DNA of 34,331 nucleotides from positions 1 to 34,331 of the forward strand of contig JANXUB010000122.1 of the NCBI GenBank assembly GCA_025352105.1. The letters are read 5' to 3'. Under the pieces are notes generated by a model. It did no database searches. It was not told where the DNA came from and was given only the letters and a program-made list of their open reading frames with translations. Of this stretch, positions 16,924 to 24,539 are shown piece after piece. The first letter of the stretch is position 1. Every line of letters begins with the position of its first letter. Both the position numbers and the translations under genes were made by a program. Origin of the DNA: Burkholderiales bacterium (GTDB lineage Bacteria > Pseudomonadota > Gammaproteobacteria > Burkholderiales > Casimicrobiaceae).

Positions 16924-19644
16924 CTAGTCAGCCAACACCAGCAACGCAATTCGCTCGCCCGGATCGTCTGGATTCGGCATGATCTTGAAGCCCATCGCTT
17001 CGCAGAACTTGAGCATGCGGGGATTTTCGCGGAGCACAGCGCCTTCGATTTCACGATACCCGCGCGCAACCGCTGCATCGAAGATTCGTTGCATCAAAGC
17101 GCGAGCAAGCCCGGATCCCTGCATCGGCTCTTCCACCACGATGGCGAATTCGCAACGCTCAGGAATGGTCGTCGGCGTGATGCGGGCAACGCCGACGATT
17201 TTGTCCTCACCAGATTCGCTCTCGATGCCGACCAACGCCAGCTCGCGACCGTAGTCAATCTGAGTGAAACGCTCGATCATTGCCTGCGGAAGTTCACGCA
17301 CTGGCATCATGAACCGGAAGTAAAGCGTCTCTGGTGACAGACGCGACACAAACGCGCGTTCGCGCTCTGCATCCTCTGGCTGAATCGGGCGCACCATCAG
17401 CTGCAAACCATCCTTCAGCGTGACCGTTTCTTCAAGCTCGCGCGGATACGGATAAACGGCGAGATGACCGTAACGCCCGCGCCTGCGAAGTGCTGTCACA
17501 TCCCGACGTGTCCGCAACACCACATGCGCATCCACCGCAATGGCGCCCCGTTCATGCACGATGACAGGATTCAGATCGCAGGCTGAAATTTCCGGGCATG
17601 CACACGACAAAGTCGAGAAACGCAGCATCATGGTCGTCAGCGCGTCACGATCAATCGCCGGTACATTTCCGTAGGCGTCCAGCAGTCGCGCAACACGCGT
17701 GCGGGAGATCAAATTCGCGATCAACACGTCGTTGATGGGGGGCAACTCGAAGGCCACGTCGTCCTGCCGCTCAACGGCGATACCGCCGGCCCCGAAACCA
17801 ATGACAACGCCAAACGTTGGATCATTTGCCAGCCCTAGATAGAGCTCACGCTGGCCTCGCTGACGAACGTAGGGCTGAACGGTGAGACCCAAAACATGGG
17901 CAGCTGGCAAGCGCTCCGCCACCGATTCAAAAATGTCTCTTGCCGCCTTGCGCACCGCACGCGAGTTGCGCAAATCAAGCTGCACACCGCCGGCTTCTGA
18001 TTTGTGCGCCACGTCGGGCGAAACCACTTTGAGTACAACGGGATAGCCGACAATCTCAGCCAACCGTACAGCCTCGGCAGGCGTTCGGGCAATGGTCGTG
18101 TCAGACATCGCGATTCCGAATGCGCTTAATAGCTGACGCGCTTCATGCGCGTACAGCGTCGTTCGCCCTTCCGCCCAGACATGCTCAAAAACGGCCTGCG
18201 CCTCGGCCATATTGGGAACGTAACCGTCGACGCTCTGCTCCGGAACCTGGCGAAGCAACGATTGATTGCGCGCGAATGTCTCGAGGAAACCAATCGCGTC
18301 TACCGCATTTTCAGCGCTCAGAAACTGCGGGATCCGCGCCTTGTCCAGTATCGCCCGTGCAGGCTGCACGCTGGCACCGCCGCCGAGCACAACAAGTAGC
18401 GTCTTTCGCGCCTGCTTCGCGAGCTTCGCTGCCTCAATGGCCACGGAAGCCATGTCGTTGGCGCTCATAATGGCCTGTGGTGAGAACAGAACCAGCACCA
18501 CATCAACGCTCTCGTCTGCGAGTACGGCGCTGATTGCGATGCTGTAGCGCTCAGCGGTTGCATCTCCGGCCACATCAAGCGGGTTGCCAACGTACGCATG
18601 CGATGGCAGCTTTGAACGCAACAGTTTTTGCGTGGCGTCCGACAGAGGAGCCATTGCGAGGTTCTGCGCTCTTACGGCGTCAGCAGCAACGAGGCCCGGC
18701 CCGCGTCCGTTGGTGATGGTCACCACACGCTGCTGCGAGCGGCTGTATTCGCCGGCAAGCAGCCGAGCGGCGCTGACCATTTGAGTTGCCGTCTGCACAC
18801 GTACAGCCCCGGCCCGTGCGATCGCTGCTTCAAAAACACGATCATGCTGCGCGAGCGCCGTTGCGTGGGTGCCGTCGGGGGCACGAAATACATCGGCGCG
18901 ATCAGCCTTCAGCACGATGACCGGCTTCATGCGTGAAATCTGGCGCATGCCCGACATGAAGGCGGCGGCATTTTTGACCTCTTCGATGTAGAGCAACACG
19001 TCAGAGGTGTGCGCATCAAACGCAAAAAAATCAAGCAGCTCGCCGAAGTCCAAATCCAGCGACGAGCCGAGCGACAAGAGACTCGAAAATCCAATTGACG
19101 AGCCAGCAGAAAAGTCGCGCAGGATCGAGAGCCATGCGCCCGATTGCGAGAGCACCGCGAGCGAGCCCGCCGCAGGCATCGTATCGACATCGGTCATGGC
19201 AGACGCATCAAGCGCCACGCGCGGGCGCACGAGTCCGCGTGCACCGGGGCCAATCAGACGAACCCGCGATTCGACCGCAACCTTTTGTAGTGCTGCGGCT
19301 GCTGCCAGCGCGTCTTTGTCGCTAGCGGCGTCAAAGCCCAGGGACAGAATCAACGCGTACTGACAACCGTTGATACCGCATTCTCGAATGATTTTGGCGC
19401 AGGCTGCGGCGGGTGCGGTGATTAGAGCAAGATCAACGCGTTCCGTCAGATCGGTCATCCGCGCAACGCAAGGGTCTCCAAATATTTTCTTGTGCTTTGG
19501 GTTGACCGCGTAAATGCGCCCCTTGTACGGATGCGCATGCAAGCGTTTCCAGAGTGCAAGTCCGAGGCTACCCTCGCGCTCAGAGGCTCCCACCACCGCG
19601 ATGGATTGGGGTTCGAACAGCCGGGAAAGTTTATGTTGTGCCAC
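16924..19644 (-). CDS. Pat/YfiQ-like protein lysine acetyltransferase with ADP-forming acyl-CoA synthetase-like domains
   Basis: Large enzyme (906 aa) likely to acetylate lysines of metabolic enzymes such as acyl-CoA synthetases. Domains in order: CoA-binding (residues 1-130, SIAVVGASEREGSLG), a succinyl-CoA-ligase-like region (about 150-460, with THATALAQHD where related enzymes have their His), ATP-grasp (about 490-715, VGYPVVLKVVSPDVAHKSEAGG), and a C-terminal GNAT domain (about 735-905, MQGSGLARALMQRIFDAA with the acetyl-CoA loop). The start is GTG at 19644; TAGAAT lies exactly 6 nt upstream and no ribosome site is visible, which suggests a leaderless mRNA. Convergent with cobC. A plain acyl-CoA synthetase role cannot be excluded. 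Confidence 0.88.
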   Translation of the reverse strand: MAQHKLSRLFEPQSIAVVGASEREGSLGLALWKRLHAHPYKGRIYAVNPKHKKIFGDPCVARMTDLTERVDLALITAPAAACAKIIRECGINGCQYALILSLGFDAASDKDALAAAAALQKVAVESRVRLIGPGARGLVRPRVALDASAMTDVDTMPAAGSLAVLSQSGAWLSILRDFSAGSSIGFSSLLSLGSSLDLDFGELLDFFAFDAHTSDVLLYIEEVKNAAAFMSGMRQISRMKPVIVLKADRADVFRAPDGTHATALAQHDRVFEAAIARAGAVRVQTATQMVSAARLLAGEYSRSQQRVVTITNGRGPGLVAADAVRAQNLAMAPLSDATQKLLRSKLPSHAYVGNPLDVAGDATAERYSIAISAVLADESVDVVLVLFSPQAIMSANDMASVAIEAAKLAKQARKTLLVVLGGGASVQPARAILDKARIPQFLSAENAVDAIGFLETFARNQSLLRQVPEQSVDGYVPNMAEAQAVFEHVWAEGRTTLYAHEARQLLSAFGIAMSDTTIARTPAEAVRLAEIVGYPVVLKVVSPDVAHKSEAGGVQLDLRNSRAVRKAARDIFESVAERLPAAHVLGLTVQPYVRQRGQRELYLGLANDPTFGVVIGFGAGGIAVERQDDVAFELPPINDVLIANLISRTRVARLLDAYGNVPAIDRDALTTMMLRFSTLSCACPEISACDLNPVIVHERGAIAVDAHVVLRTRRDVTALRRRGRYGHLAVYPYPRELEETVTLKDGLQLMVRPIQPEDAERERAFVSRLSPETLYFRFMMPVRELPQAMIERFTQIDYGRELALVGIESESGEDKIVGVARITPTTIPERCEFAIVVEEPMQGSGLARALMQRIFDAAVARGYREIEGAVLRENPRMLKFCEAMGFKIMPNPDDPGERIALLVLAD

Positions 19645-19650
19645 GACCTG

Positions 19651-19656
19651 ATTCTA
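19651..19656 (-). promoter_or_regulatory. Predicted -10 element of a leaderless promoter (acetyltransferase gene)
   Basis: TAGAAT on the minus strand (19656-19651) is separated from the GTG start at 19644 by 6 nt (CAGGTC). A start site 7 nt after the hexamer is the G of the GTG. The -35 region is a poor match. The same spacing occurs before moaD and paaR. Confidence 0.5.
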
Positions 19657-19688
19657 TGGCGGGCATTTGGAGCAAGTATTTCAGGCAG

Positions 19689-20624
19689 CTAGGTCAGGTA
19701 CTGTGACACGCGCCAGAGGCCACTCGCGGTCGCCGCAGCAGCATCCAGCGCATTCACTTTCACCGCAAACGCCTCGCCCGCGCGTTCGTACCATGGCACC
19801 AGCGCCTCACTCGCCAGCAACGAGATTTCCTGAGTACGCGGATACATTGCGAGCGCTGCAGCAAACTCACACCCCAACAACCAGCCGGACAACACCGTGC
19901 TGATTTGTGCAGGTGTACTTGCGCCCGTCACCACCGCTGCCCGCATGACAAACAAATCATGCAGCCACGACGCGGCTCCGCTGCGCGCGTAGCTCAATCC
20001 AAGATGGAACGACGGCCCATCGTCAAGCGTGGGTGCGGTGTTCAGCGTCTTGCCGACCGAGCTGTGAGCGCGAATGAGCGCATGCATCTCGCCGGTAAAA
20101 AACGTTGCAAAGCTCTCAATCTGACCGCTCGAAACCTGAACCCATTTGCTATGCGTCCCGGGACATACGACGATGCCGTGTTCGATGCTGGAACCAACAA
20201 TTTGCGTTTCCTCGCCACGCATGACGTCTGGCTCGTGGCTCTTCAGACCGGGGATGATCGTGAGCGATCGTCCAAGCGAAGTTTCAACGTGAATTGCCCC
20301 AGCAGCAAGTCGATGCTCCATTTCGCTGCGACACGGGGCCAGTTCGCCAGCAACACCGCACTCTGCGTAAGGCGCTTCCCGCCATCCGGTGCGTGCACCG
20401 ACCATGCCGCAAGCGATCAGCGCCGCTGCTGGACTCGCTTGCGCCCAACCGCCGACAACTGCGACCAATGCAGCGTCAAACGCGGACTCGCCGCGCAACG
20501 TGAGTGCACCTGCGTCCGATTGCCGACGATCAATGACCTTGCCGCCCGCATCAAACGCATACGCACGCAAATTCGTCGAGCCCCAATCGAGCCCGATCAA
20601 CGCGATTTCAGGAGAGGCGTTCAC
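19689..20624 (-). CDS. dgoK: 2-dehydro-3-deoxygalactonokinase
   Basis: Phosphorylates 2-keto-3-deoxygalactonate, the second step of the DeLey-Doudoroff galactose route. The 311 aa show the DgoK pattern: IGLDWGSTNLRAYAFD at the N-terminus, ACGMVGARTGWREAPY, IIPGLKSHEPDVMRGEETQ, VCPGTHSKWV and FFTGEMHALI. It starts with GTG at 20624, overlapping the moaE stop by 4 nt (GTGA). The usual partner, the KDPGal aldolase gene dgoA, is not nearby; the gene instead ends a moaD-moaE-dgoK run. Substrate identity rests on family only. Confidence 0.9.
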   Translation of the reverse strand: MNASPEIALIGLDWGSTNLRAYAFDAGGKVIDRRQSDAGALTLRGESAFDAALVAVVGGWAQASPAAALIACGMVGARTGWREAPYAECGVAGELAPCRSEMEHRLAAGAIHVETSLGRSLTIIPGLKSHEPDVMRGEETQIVGSSIEHGIVVCPGTHSKWVQVSSGQIESFATFFTGEMHALIRAHSSVGKTLNTAPTLDDGPSFHLGLSYARSGAASWLHDLFVMRAAVVTGASTPAQISTVLSGWLLGCEFAAALAMYPRTQEISLLASEALVPWYERAGEAFAVKVNALDAAAATASGLWRVSQYLT

Positions 20625-21079
20625 TGTTTCCAGCGCTCGGCCGCCGCGTCGTCTTTCGCCCGCGCATCAACCCAGCGCTCGCCCTGCGGCGTCGACTCGC
20701 GTTTCCAGAACGGGGCGCGTGTTTTCAGGTAATCCATGATGAATTCGCAGGCGGAAAACGACTCGCCGCGATGCGCACTGGTGACCACCACGCAGACGAT
20801 CTGATCAAGCGGCTTCAGCTCGCCCACGCGATGAATGACGAGCGCGTCAAAAATATCCCAGCGCCCGCTCGCCTCCGCACATATTTTTTCAAGCTCGCGC
20901 TCGGTCATGCCCGGATAATGTTCGAGATACATGAGCCCAACGCTGTCGCCCTCGTTCATGTCGCGAACGCAGCCGATGAAGCTCGCCACCGCGCCAATTC
21001 GCGGATTGCCCAGACGCAAAGCCCTAATTTCGGCACCCAGATCGAAGTCAGCCTCCTGAACGCGCACGACGCAGGTCAT
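20621..21079 (-). CDS. moaE: Molybdopterin synthase catalytic (large) subunit
   Basis: With thiocarboxylated MoaD it converts cyclic pyranopterin monophosphate to molybdopterin in the cytoplasm. The 152 aa contain family motifs: GAVASFIGCVRDMNEG (about residues 29-44), LYLEHYPGM-like YLEHYPGMTERELE, HRVGELKPLDQIVCVVV, and SAHRGESFSACEFIMDYLKTR (in part) with FWKRE carrying the active-site Lys. The ATG at 21079 follows the moaD stop by 2 bp. It is coupled to dgoK by overlap at its 3' end. Confidence 0.96.
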   Translation of the reverse strand: MTCVVRVQEADFDLGAEIRALRLGNPRIGAVASFIGCVRDMNEGDSVGLMYLEHYPGMTERELEKICAEASGRWDIFDALVIHRVGELKPLDQIVCVVVTSAHRGESFSACEFIMDYLKTRAPFWKRESTPQGERWVDARAKDDAAAERWKQ

Positions 21080-21081
21080 CG

Positions 21082-21351
21082 CTAGCCTCCGGTCACGGGC
21101 GGAAAGATTGCCACTTCATCGCCAGCGTTCACCGGATGATCGAGCTGCACGACATCCTGATTGACCGCCACGCGAAACGCCCGGCCCTCGGCCAGTTCTT
21201 CGGCAAACACGCCGCCCTGCTCACGCAACGCAGCCAGCAACGTGGCAACGGTGTTGGTATGGGTAGGGGTTTGGGCGGGCAGCTCAAAGTTCTCACGAGA
21301 CACGCCAAAACGCTCGCGGAGGCGCGCCAGAAAAACAAGTTGAATGGTCAT
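21082..21351 (-). CDS. moaD: Molybdopterin synthase sulfur carrier (small) subunit
   Basis: Ubiquitin-like sulfur carrier whose C-terminal glycine is activated and thiocarboxylated before donating sulfur to molybdopterin. The 89 aa end with VAIFPPVTGG, the diagnostic double glycine, and include VNQDVVQLDHPVNAGDEVA. The ATG at 21351 has TAGAAT exactly 6 nt upstream and no ribosome site between, suggesting a leaderless mRNA. First gene of moaD-moaE-dgoK. Confidence 0.94.
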   Translation of the reverse strand: MTIQLVFLARLRERFGVSRENFELPAQTPTHTNTVATLLAALREQGGVFAEELAEGRAFRVAVNQDVVQLDHPVNAGDEVAIFPPVTGG

Positions 21352-21357
21352 GCGAGC

Positions 21358-21363
21358 ATTCTA
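21358..21363 (-). promoter_or_regulatory. Predicted -10 element of a leaderless promoter (moaD)
   Basis: TAGAAT on the minus strand (21363-21358), then GCTCGC, then the moaD ATG. The expected start site falls on the A of ATG. The bases CC precede the hexamer, as in the paaR promoter. No convincing -35 hexamer is seen. Confidence 0.5.
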
Positions 21364-21530
21364 GGAATTGGTCGCGAAATGAACAGCTTTACGCTGAAGC
21401 CTTTTCTGAACGGGGGCTTCTGCCTAAATATGGTTAAAGTCGAGATTAGTTAAAAATCTGCTTCAGCCCTAGAGCCGTGGCGCATTCAGCAAAAAAGCTG
21501 TAAATTGCCAAAAGCTGACGCGAAAGCGAG

Positions 21531-22172
21531 CTAGAACGTCCAGCGAATCCCGACATTGACCGCGTCGGGATCGACGTCGGTCCGCAAGCGATCCAGCCCG
21601 AAGCGGGTGCCGCGCGTCAGTTCGAGCTTAAGGCCCAAGCTTGAGGTGAAGTCGTAGCGGACGCCAACGCCGTAGGAAAGCGCGGTGCGATCCAGCGCCG
21701 CCTGAGTTGGCGACGACCATTCCGGGGTGAACCGGTTATCGCCACGACCGACACCGACTTTGCCAAATACCGAGAGCGAGCTGCGCCAGTTGAACGCTGA
21801 AACGACGTCCACATTGACGTTCGGCCGCGTTTCCGCCCACCGCGCGCCATCGAATTTGAGCCCGATTGCCGGGGTGCCCGCGAGCGTAGACGTACGCTCA
21901 GTGTTGATCGCCGCGCCAAGCGCAAGGCCGCTGGTGAATTGGTAGCCGCTGAAGGCCGTGTTGCTGGTGTCACGAGCCCGCGCGTATTCGAGCGCCTGAC
22001 CGAGCTTTAAGCCCGGTGCCGCGAAGCTCCACGCCTTCTCGCTCGCCCCAAAGCGGACGCCAGAGAAATAGCCGCCCTCTTGCGCCTGAGCGGCACCGAA
22101 ACTGAAGGCAATCAGCGCCGCGCCCACTGCCGAAGCGATGTGTTTTGCGGTGCGTGATGCTCGTAAGTCCAT
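21531..22172 (-). CDS. Outer-membrane beta-barrel protein of unknown role
   Basis: Not recognised as a named gene. The chosen ATG at 22172 (213 aa) has a GAGGAA ribosome site about 10 nt upstream. A Sec signal peptide (basic start MDLRASRTAKH, hydrophobic core IASAVGAALIAFSFG, cleavage after AQA) is followed by alternating polar/hydrophobic strands rich in Gly, Thr and aromatics. The chain ends NVGIRWTF, with the C-terminal Phe expected of a Bam substrate. Size and pattern fit an eight-stranded OmpW/OmpA-like barrel. It stands alone between mobB (65+ bp away) and moaD (179-bp gap without recognisable features). Confidence 0.75.
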   Translation of the reverse strand: MDLRASRTAKHIASAVGAALIAFSFGAAQAQEGGYFSGVRFGASEKAWSFAAPGLKLGQALEYARARDTSNTAFSGYQFTSGLALGAAINTERTSTLAGTPAIGLKFDGARWAETRPNVNVDVVSAFNWRSSLSVFGKVGVGRGDNRFTPEWSSPTQAALDRTALSYGVGVRYDFTSSLGLKLELTRGTRFGLDRLRTDVDPDAVNVGIRWTF

Positions 22173-22327
22173 ATCGCAATATTCCTCTGCTGTACGTTTT
22201 GTGTCAACGGTGACAGGCGGTTGGGCGCGAAGTTCAGACAATTGGCACCGCGACTGTTGCACAAGAATGACAGTGGGGGGAGCCGCAACGACCGCCTCGC
22301 GGGAAACCTGTAGCGCAGATTTAGACG

Positions 22328-22870
22328 CTACAGCGTCGCCGCCCGCAACAGCGCTAATTCCGCAATCGCCGCGATATTGGCTAGACCGACATGAACGAAG
22401 TTCGGTTCCTTTGCCGCAAACGCAGGCGATGGATTCGATGCGTCAGCTGGCAGCAGATCGTCTGTGGCCAGTGCGATGATGTGCGGATCCTCGGGGAACA
22501 AAAGCGGCTTGCCGACCGCGCTGCGCCAGACTTCAAGCTTTGGCAGCGGTTCCCGTTTGTAGCCCTCGATCAGTACCAGATCGCACGGGCTGAGTTGCTC
22601 CAGCGCGTCGGCCAGACTCAGCTCAGGCGCGCCACGCAGCTCGTGCATGATCGCCCAGCGCTTGCCACTCGAAATCATCACCTCGGTCGCCCCCGCTTCG
22701 CGATGGCGATACGAATCTTTGCCGATGTGATCGATGTCGAACTTGTGATGCGCATGCTTGATCAGCGCCACGCGAACGCCGTTGGCGGCCAGATGCGCGA
22801 TCACTTGCTCAATCAACGTTGTTTTGCCGCTTCCCGACCATCCGGCGAAGCCGAAAACCCGTTTCGTCAC
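22328..22870 (-). CDS. mobB: Molybdopterin-guanine dinucleotide biosynthesis adaptor protein
   Basis: GTP-binding helper of MobA in forming the guanine dinucleotide of molybdenum cofactor. The 180 aa begin MTKRVFGFAGWSGSGKTTLIE, with the P-loop GWSGSGKTT, then VALIKHAHHKFDIDHIGKDSYRHREAGA (in part) and LVLIEGYKREPLPKLEVWR, all typical of MobB. The start is taken as GTG at 22870, 13 bp after the paaF stop; an upstream extension of the frame lies inside paaF and is not family-like. The close spacing suggests it is co-transcribed with paaR-paaF. Confidence 0.9.
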   Translation of the reverse strand: MTKRVFGFAGWSGSGKTTLIEQVIAHLAANGVRVALIKHAHHKFDIDHIGKDSYRHREAGATEVMISSGKRWAIMHELRGAPELSLADALEQLSPCDLVLIEGYKREPLPKLEVWRSAVGKPLLFPEDPHIIALATDDLLPADASNPSPAFAAKEPNFVHVGLANIAAIAELALLRAATL

Positions 22871-22883
22871 AATGTTGTCGCGA

Positions 22884-23669
22884 TCACTGGTTTTTGAAGT
22901 CGGGCTTGCGCTTCTCGACGAAGGCGCGCATGCCCTCCTTCTGATCCGCCAGAGCAAATGTCGCATGAAATTCGCGCCGCTCAAAGGTCAGGCCTTGCGC
23001 CAGCGTGGTCTCGAACGCAGCATTAATTGTTTCTTTCACCTTCATCACGGCAGGAAGCGAGAAGCTCGCGATCTTGCCTGCTGTCGCCATCACCTCCTCC
23101 ATCAATTTGTCCGCCGGAACGACGCGCGCCACGAGGCCCGCGGCTTCGGCTTCCTGGGCGGTGACGAAGCGCCCGGTGAGGCACCACTCCATGGCCTTTG
23201 CCTTGCCAACGGCCCGCGGCAGACGCTGCGTACCGCCCATGCCGGGGATGGTGCCGATGGAGATTTCCGGCTGCCCAAATTTGGCGTTGTCAGCCGCGAT
23301 GATGACGTCGCACATCATCGCGAACTCGCAGCCGCCGCCGAGCGCATAGCCCGACACCGCCGCGATCAGCGGCTTGCGGACGTTTCTAGCGGCTTCCCAG
23401 TGTTTGGTGATGTAGTTGTCGTTGTAGACCTTTGCATAGGTCCACTCGGCCATCGCTGCAATGTCCGCTCCGGCGGCAAACGCTTTTTCATTGCCGGTCA
23501 CCACGATGACATGCACATCCGGGTCAGCGTCAAGTGCTGCCAGATGGTTCGCCAACTCTTCTGCCAACGCGTCGTTTAACGCATTCATCACCTTCGGACG
23601 GTTAAACGTGATGAGCGCGACTTTGGCGGGCTGCGTGAGTTTTTCAACGCGAACGAGTGGTTCAGACAT
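22884..23669 (-). CDS. paaF: Enoyl-CoA hydratase, probable 2,3-dehydroadipyl-CoA hydratase
   Basis: Hydrates 2,3-dehydroadipyl-CoA to 3-hydroxyadipyl-CoA late in phenylacetate breakdown. The 261-aa crotonase shows the oxyanion-hole segments NEKAFAAGADIAAM and SGYALGGGCEFAMMCD. Both catalytic Glu residues are present, one in GGGCEF and one in GQPEISIGTIPGMGGTQRL. The ATG at 23669 has an AAGGAA ribosome site 8 nt upstream. It follows paaR by 23 bp and precedes mobB by 13 bp. Two catalytic Glu fit a hydratase, unlike paaG. A general short-chain enoyl-CoA hydratase of fatty-acid oxidation remains possible. Confidence 0.85.
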   Translation of the reverse strand: MSEPLVRVEKLTQPAKVALITFNRPKVMNALNDALAEELANHLAALDADPDVHVIVVTGNEKAFAAGADIAAMAEWTYAKVYNDNYITKHWEAARNVRKPLIAAVSGYALGGGCEFAMMCDVIIAADNAKFGQPEISIGTIPGMGGTQRLPRAVGKAKAMEWCLTGRFVTAQEAEAAGLVARVVPADKLMEEVMATAGKIASFSLPAVMKVKETINAAFETTLAQGLTFERREFHATFALADQKEGMRAFVEKRKPDFKNQ

Positions 23670-23692
23670 GGATCAATTCCTTATTCAAAAGA

Positions 23693-24340
23693 CTAAATTT
23701 TCAGCGCGGTCGACGGCTTTGTTACTTCAACAGCCGCCAACTGCCCGATACGTTGTGCGCCACCGGCCAGCCCCCCTTCCAGCAGGCCAACCACCGACTC
23801 GGCGAACTGCGCGTACGACAACGGACCACCCGGCTTCAGCCACGTAAACGTCCAGTTAATCATGCCGAATACGCTCATCGTCAACACCTTGGCGCGTGTG
23901 CCGTCGATCTTGTAAGTCGCAGCGATCACATCGGCAAACGCCTGCACGACCGAGCGCTCCAGCGCAATCACCTGTTCCCGTTCCGGAGGAGGCAAGAACT
24001 TCACATCGTTGAGCAGCACAATGTGCCGCGAGCGCGACGTTTCGTACTCTCGCACGAAGCGCCTCACCAATTCCGCCAGACCGTCTTGCGCTGGAAGCGC
24101 CAGCTGCGCGACCTCATTAACAAGAAGTTGCAGCCGCGTCATGTACTCATGCATCAGATCAAACAGGATCGCGTCTTTCGCCGGGTAGTAGTGATAGAGC
24201 AGACTCTTCGACACGCCGCATCGCGCCGCCAGAACCGCCATCGTCGCCGACGGATAGCCCGCCACGGCAAAAGTATCAGCCGAAATATTGAGAATGGTTT
24301 CTCGCTGGAGCGAGTGGGCAGAAGACGGACCGCGAGGCAT
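23693..24340 (-). CDS. paaR: TetR-family repressor, likely PaaR of phenylacetate catabolism
   Basis: The N-terminal helix-turn-helix (residues 10-55: QRETILNISADTFAVAGY, then MAVLAARCGVSKSLLYHYYPAKDAIL in part) is typical TetR. The C-terminal ligand domain is of the kind seen in PaaR-like regulators that respond to phenylacetyl-CoA (inferred). The ATG at 24340 lies exactly 6 nt from TAGAAT; a GTG at 24346 abuts that hexamer and is less likely. It sits between paaE (199-bp gap) and paaF. Palindromes matching a shared pattern at the paaA and paaH promoters are its probable operators. Confidence 0.82.
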   Translation of the reverse strand: MPRGPSSAHSLQRETILNISADTFAVAGYPSATMAVLAARCGVSKSLLYHYYPAKDAILFDLMHEYMTRLQLLVNEVAQLALPAQDGLAELVRRFVREYETSRSRHIVLLNDVKFLPPPEREQVIALERSVVQAFADVIAATYKIDGTRAKVLTMSVFGMINWTFTWLKPGGPLSYAQFAESVVGLLEGGLAGGAQRIGQLAAVEVTKPSTALKI

Positions 24341-24346
24341 AACCAC

Positions 24347-24352
24347 ATTCTA
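24347..24352 (-). promoter_or_regulatory. Predicted -10 element of a leaderless promoter (paaR)
   Basis: TAGAAT on the minus strand (24352-24347), then GTGGTT, then ATG at 24340. GGAG and CTCC arms (24368-24353 region) flank the spacer upstream. No PaaR-type palindrome is seen here, so autoregulation is not evident. Confidence 0.5.
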
Positions 24353-24415
24353 GGAGTTCGAATGCTCCAAGCCTTTGGCCCTCGGGAATCGCTGAACAAA
24401 TGCATATTCTCGCGA

Positions 24416-24517
24416 TACCGGCGAAGGCCGGTAGCCACGCCCCCGGGCTTTCGCCGGGGCAGGCCTTCAGCAAAATCAACGGCTTGCGTCGGGCGTGGGC
24501 CCCGTCCTTCGACGGGG
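24416..24517. repeat. REP-like cluster of three hairpins between paaE and paaR
   Basis: Three stem-loops lie in a row: TACCGGC-GAAG-GCCGGTA (24416-24433), CCCCGG-GCTTTCG-CCGGGG (24441-24459) and CCCCGTC-CTTC-GACGGGG (24500-24517). GCCACGCCC and GGGCGTGG flank the second and third as a longer inverted pair. The form matches dispersed extragenic palindromes of proteobacteria. It lies downstream of paaE and could protect the end of the paaABCE mRNA; there is no U-run for intrinsic termination. Confidence 0.6.
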
Positions 24518-24539
24518 TGGCAAATAATTCAGCGTCTCG

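Noticed and set aside
19905..20732. 275-codon plus-strand frame opposite dgoK and moaE
   Set aside because: Shadow of dgoK; no domain pattern and no promoter or ribosome site.
22179..22207. TTGACA upstream of the outer-membrane protein gene as a promoter
   Set aside because: The -35 is perfect, but the hexamers at 17-18 bp spacing are poor and would place the start site at the ATG, after the ribosome site.
22758..23579. 273-codon open frame on the plus strand across paaF
   Set aside because: Lies antisense to a well-supported crotonase gene and has no recognisable protein pattern; long antisense frames are common in GC-rich coding DNA.
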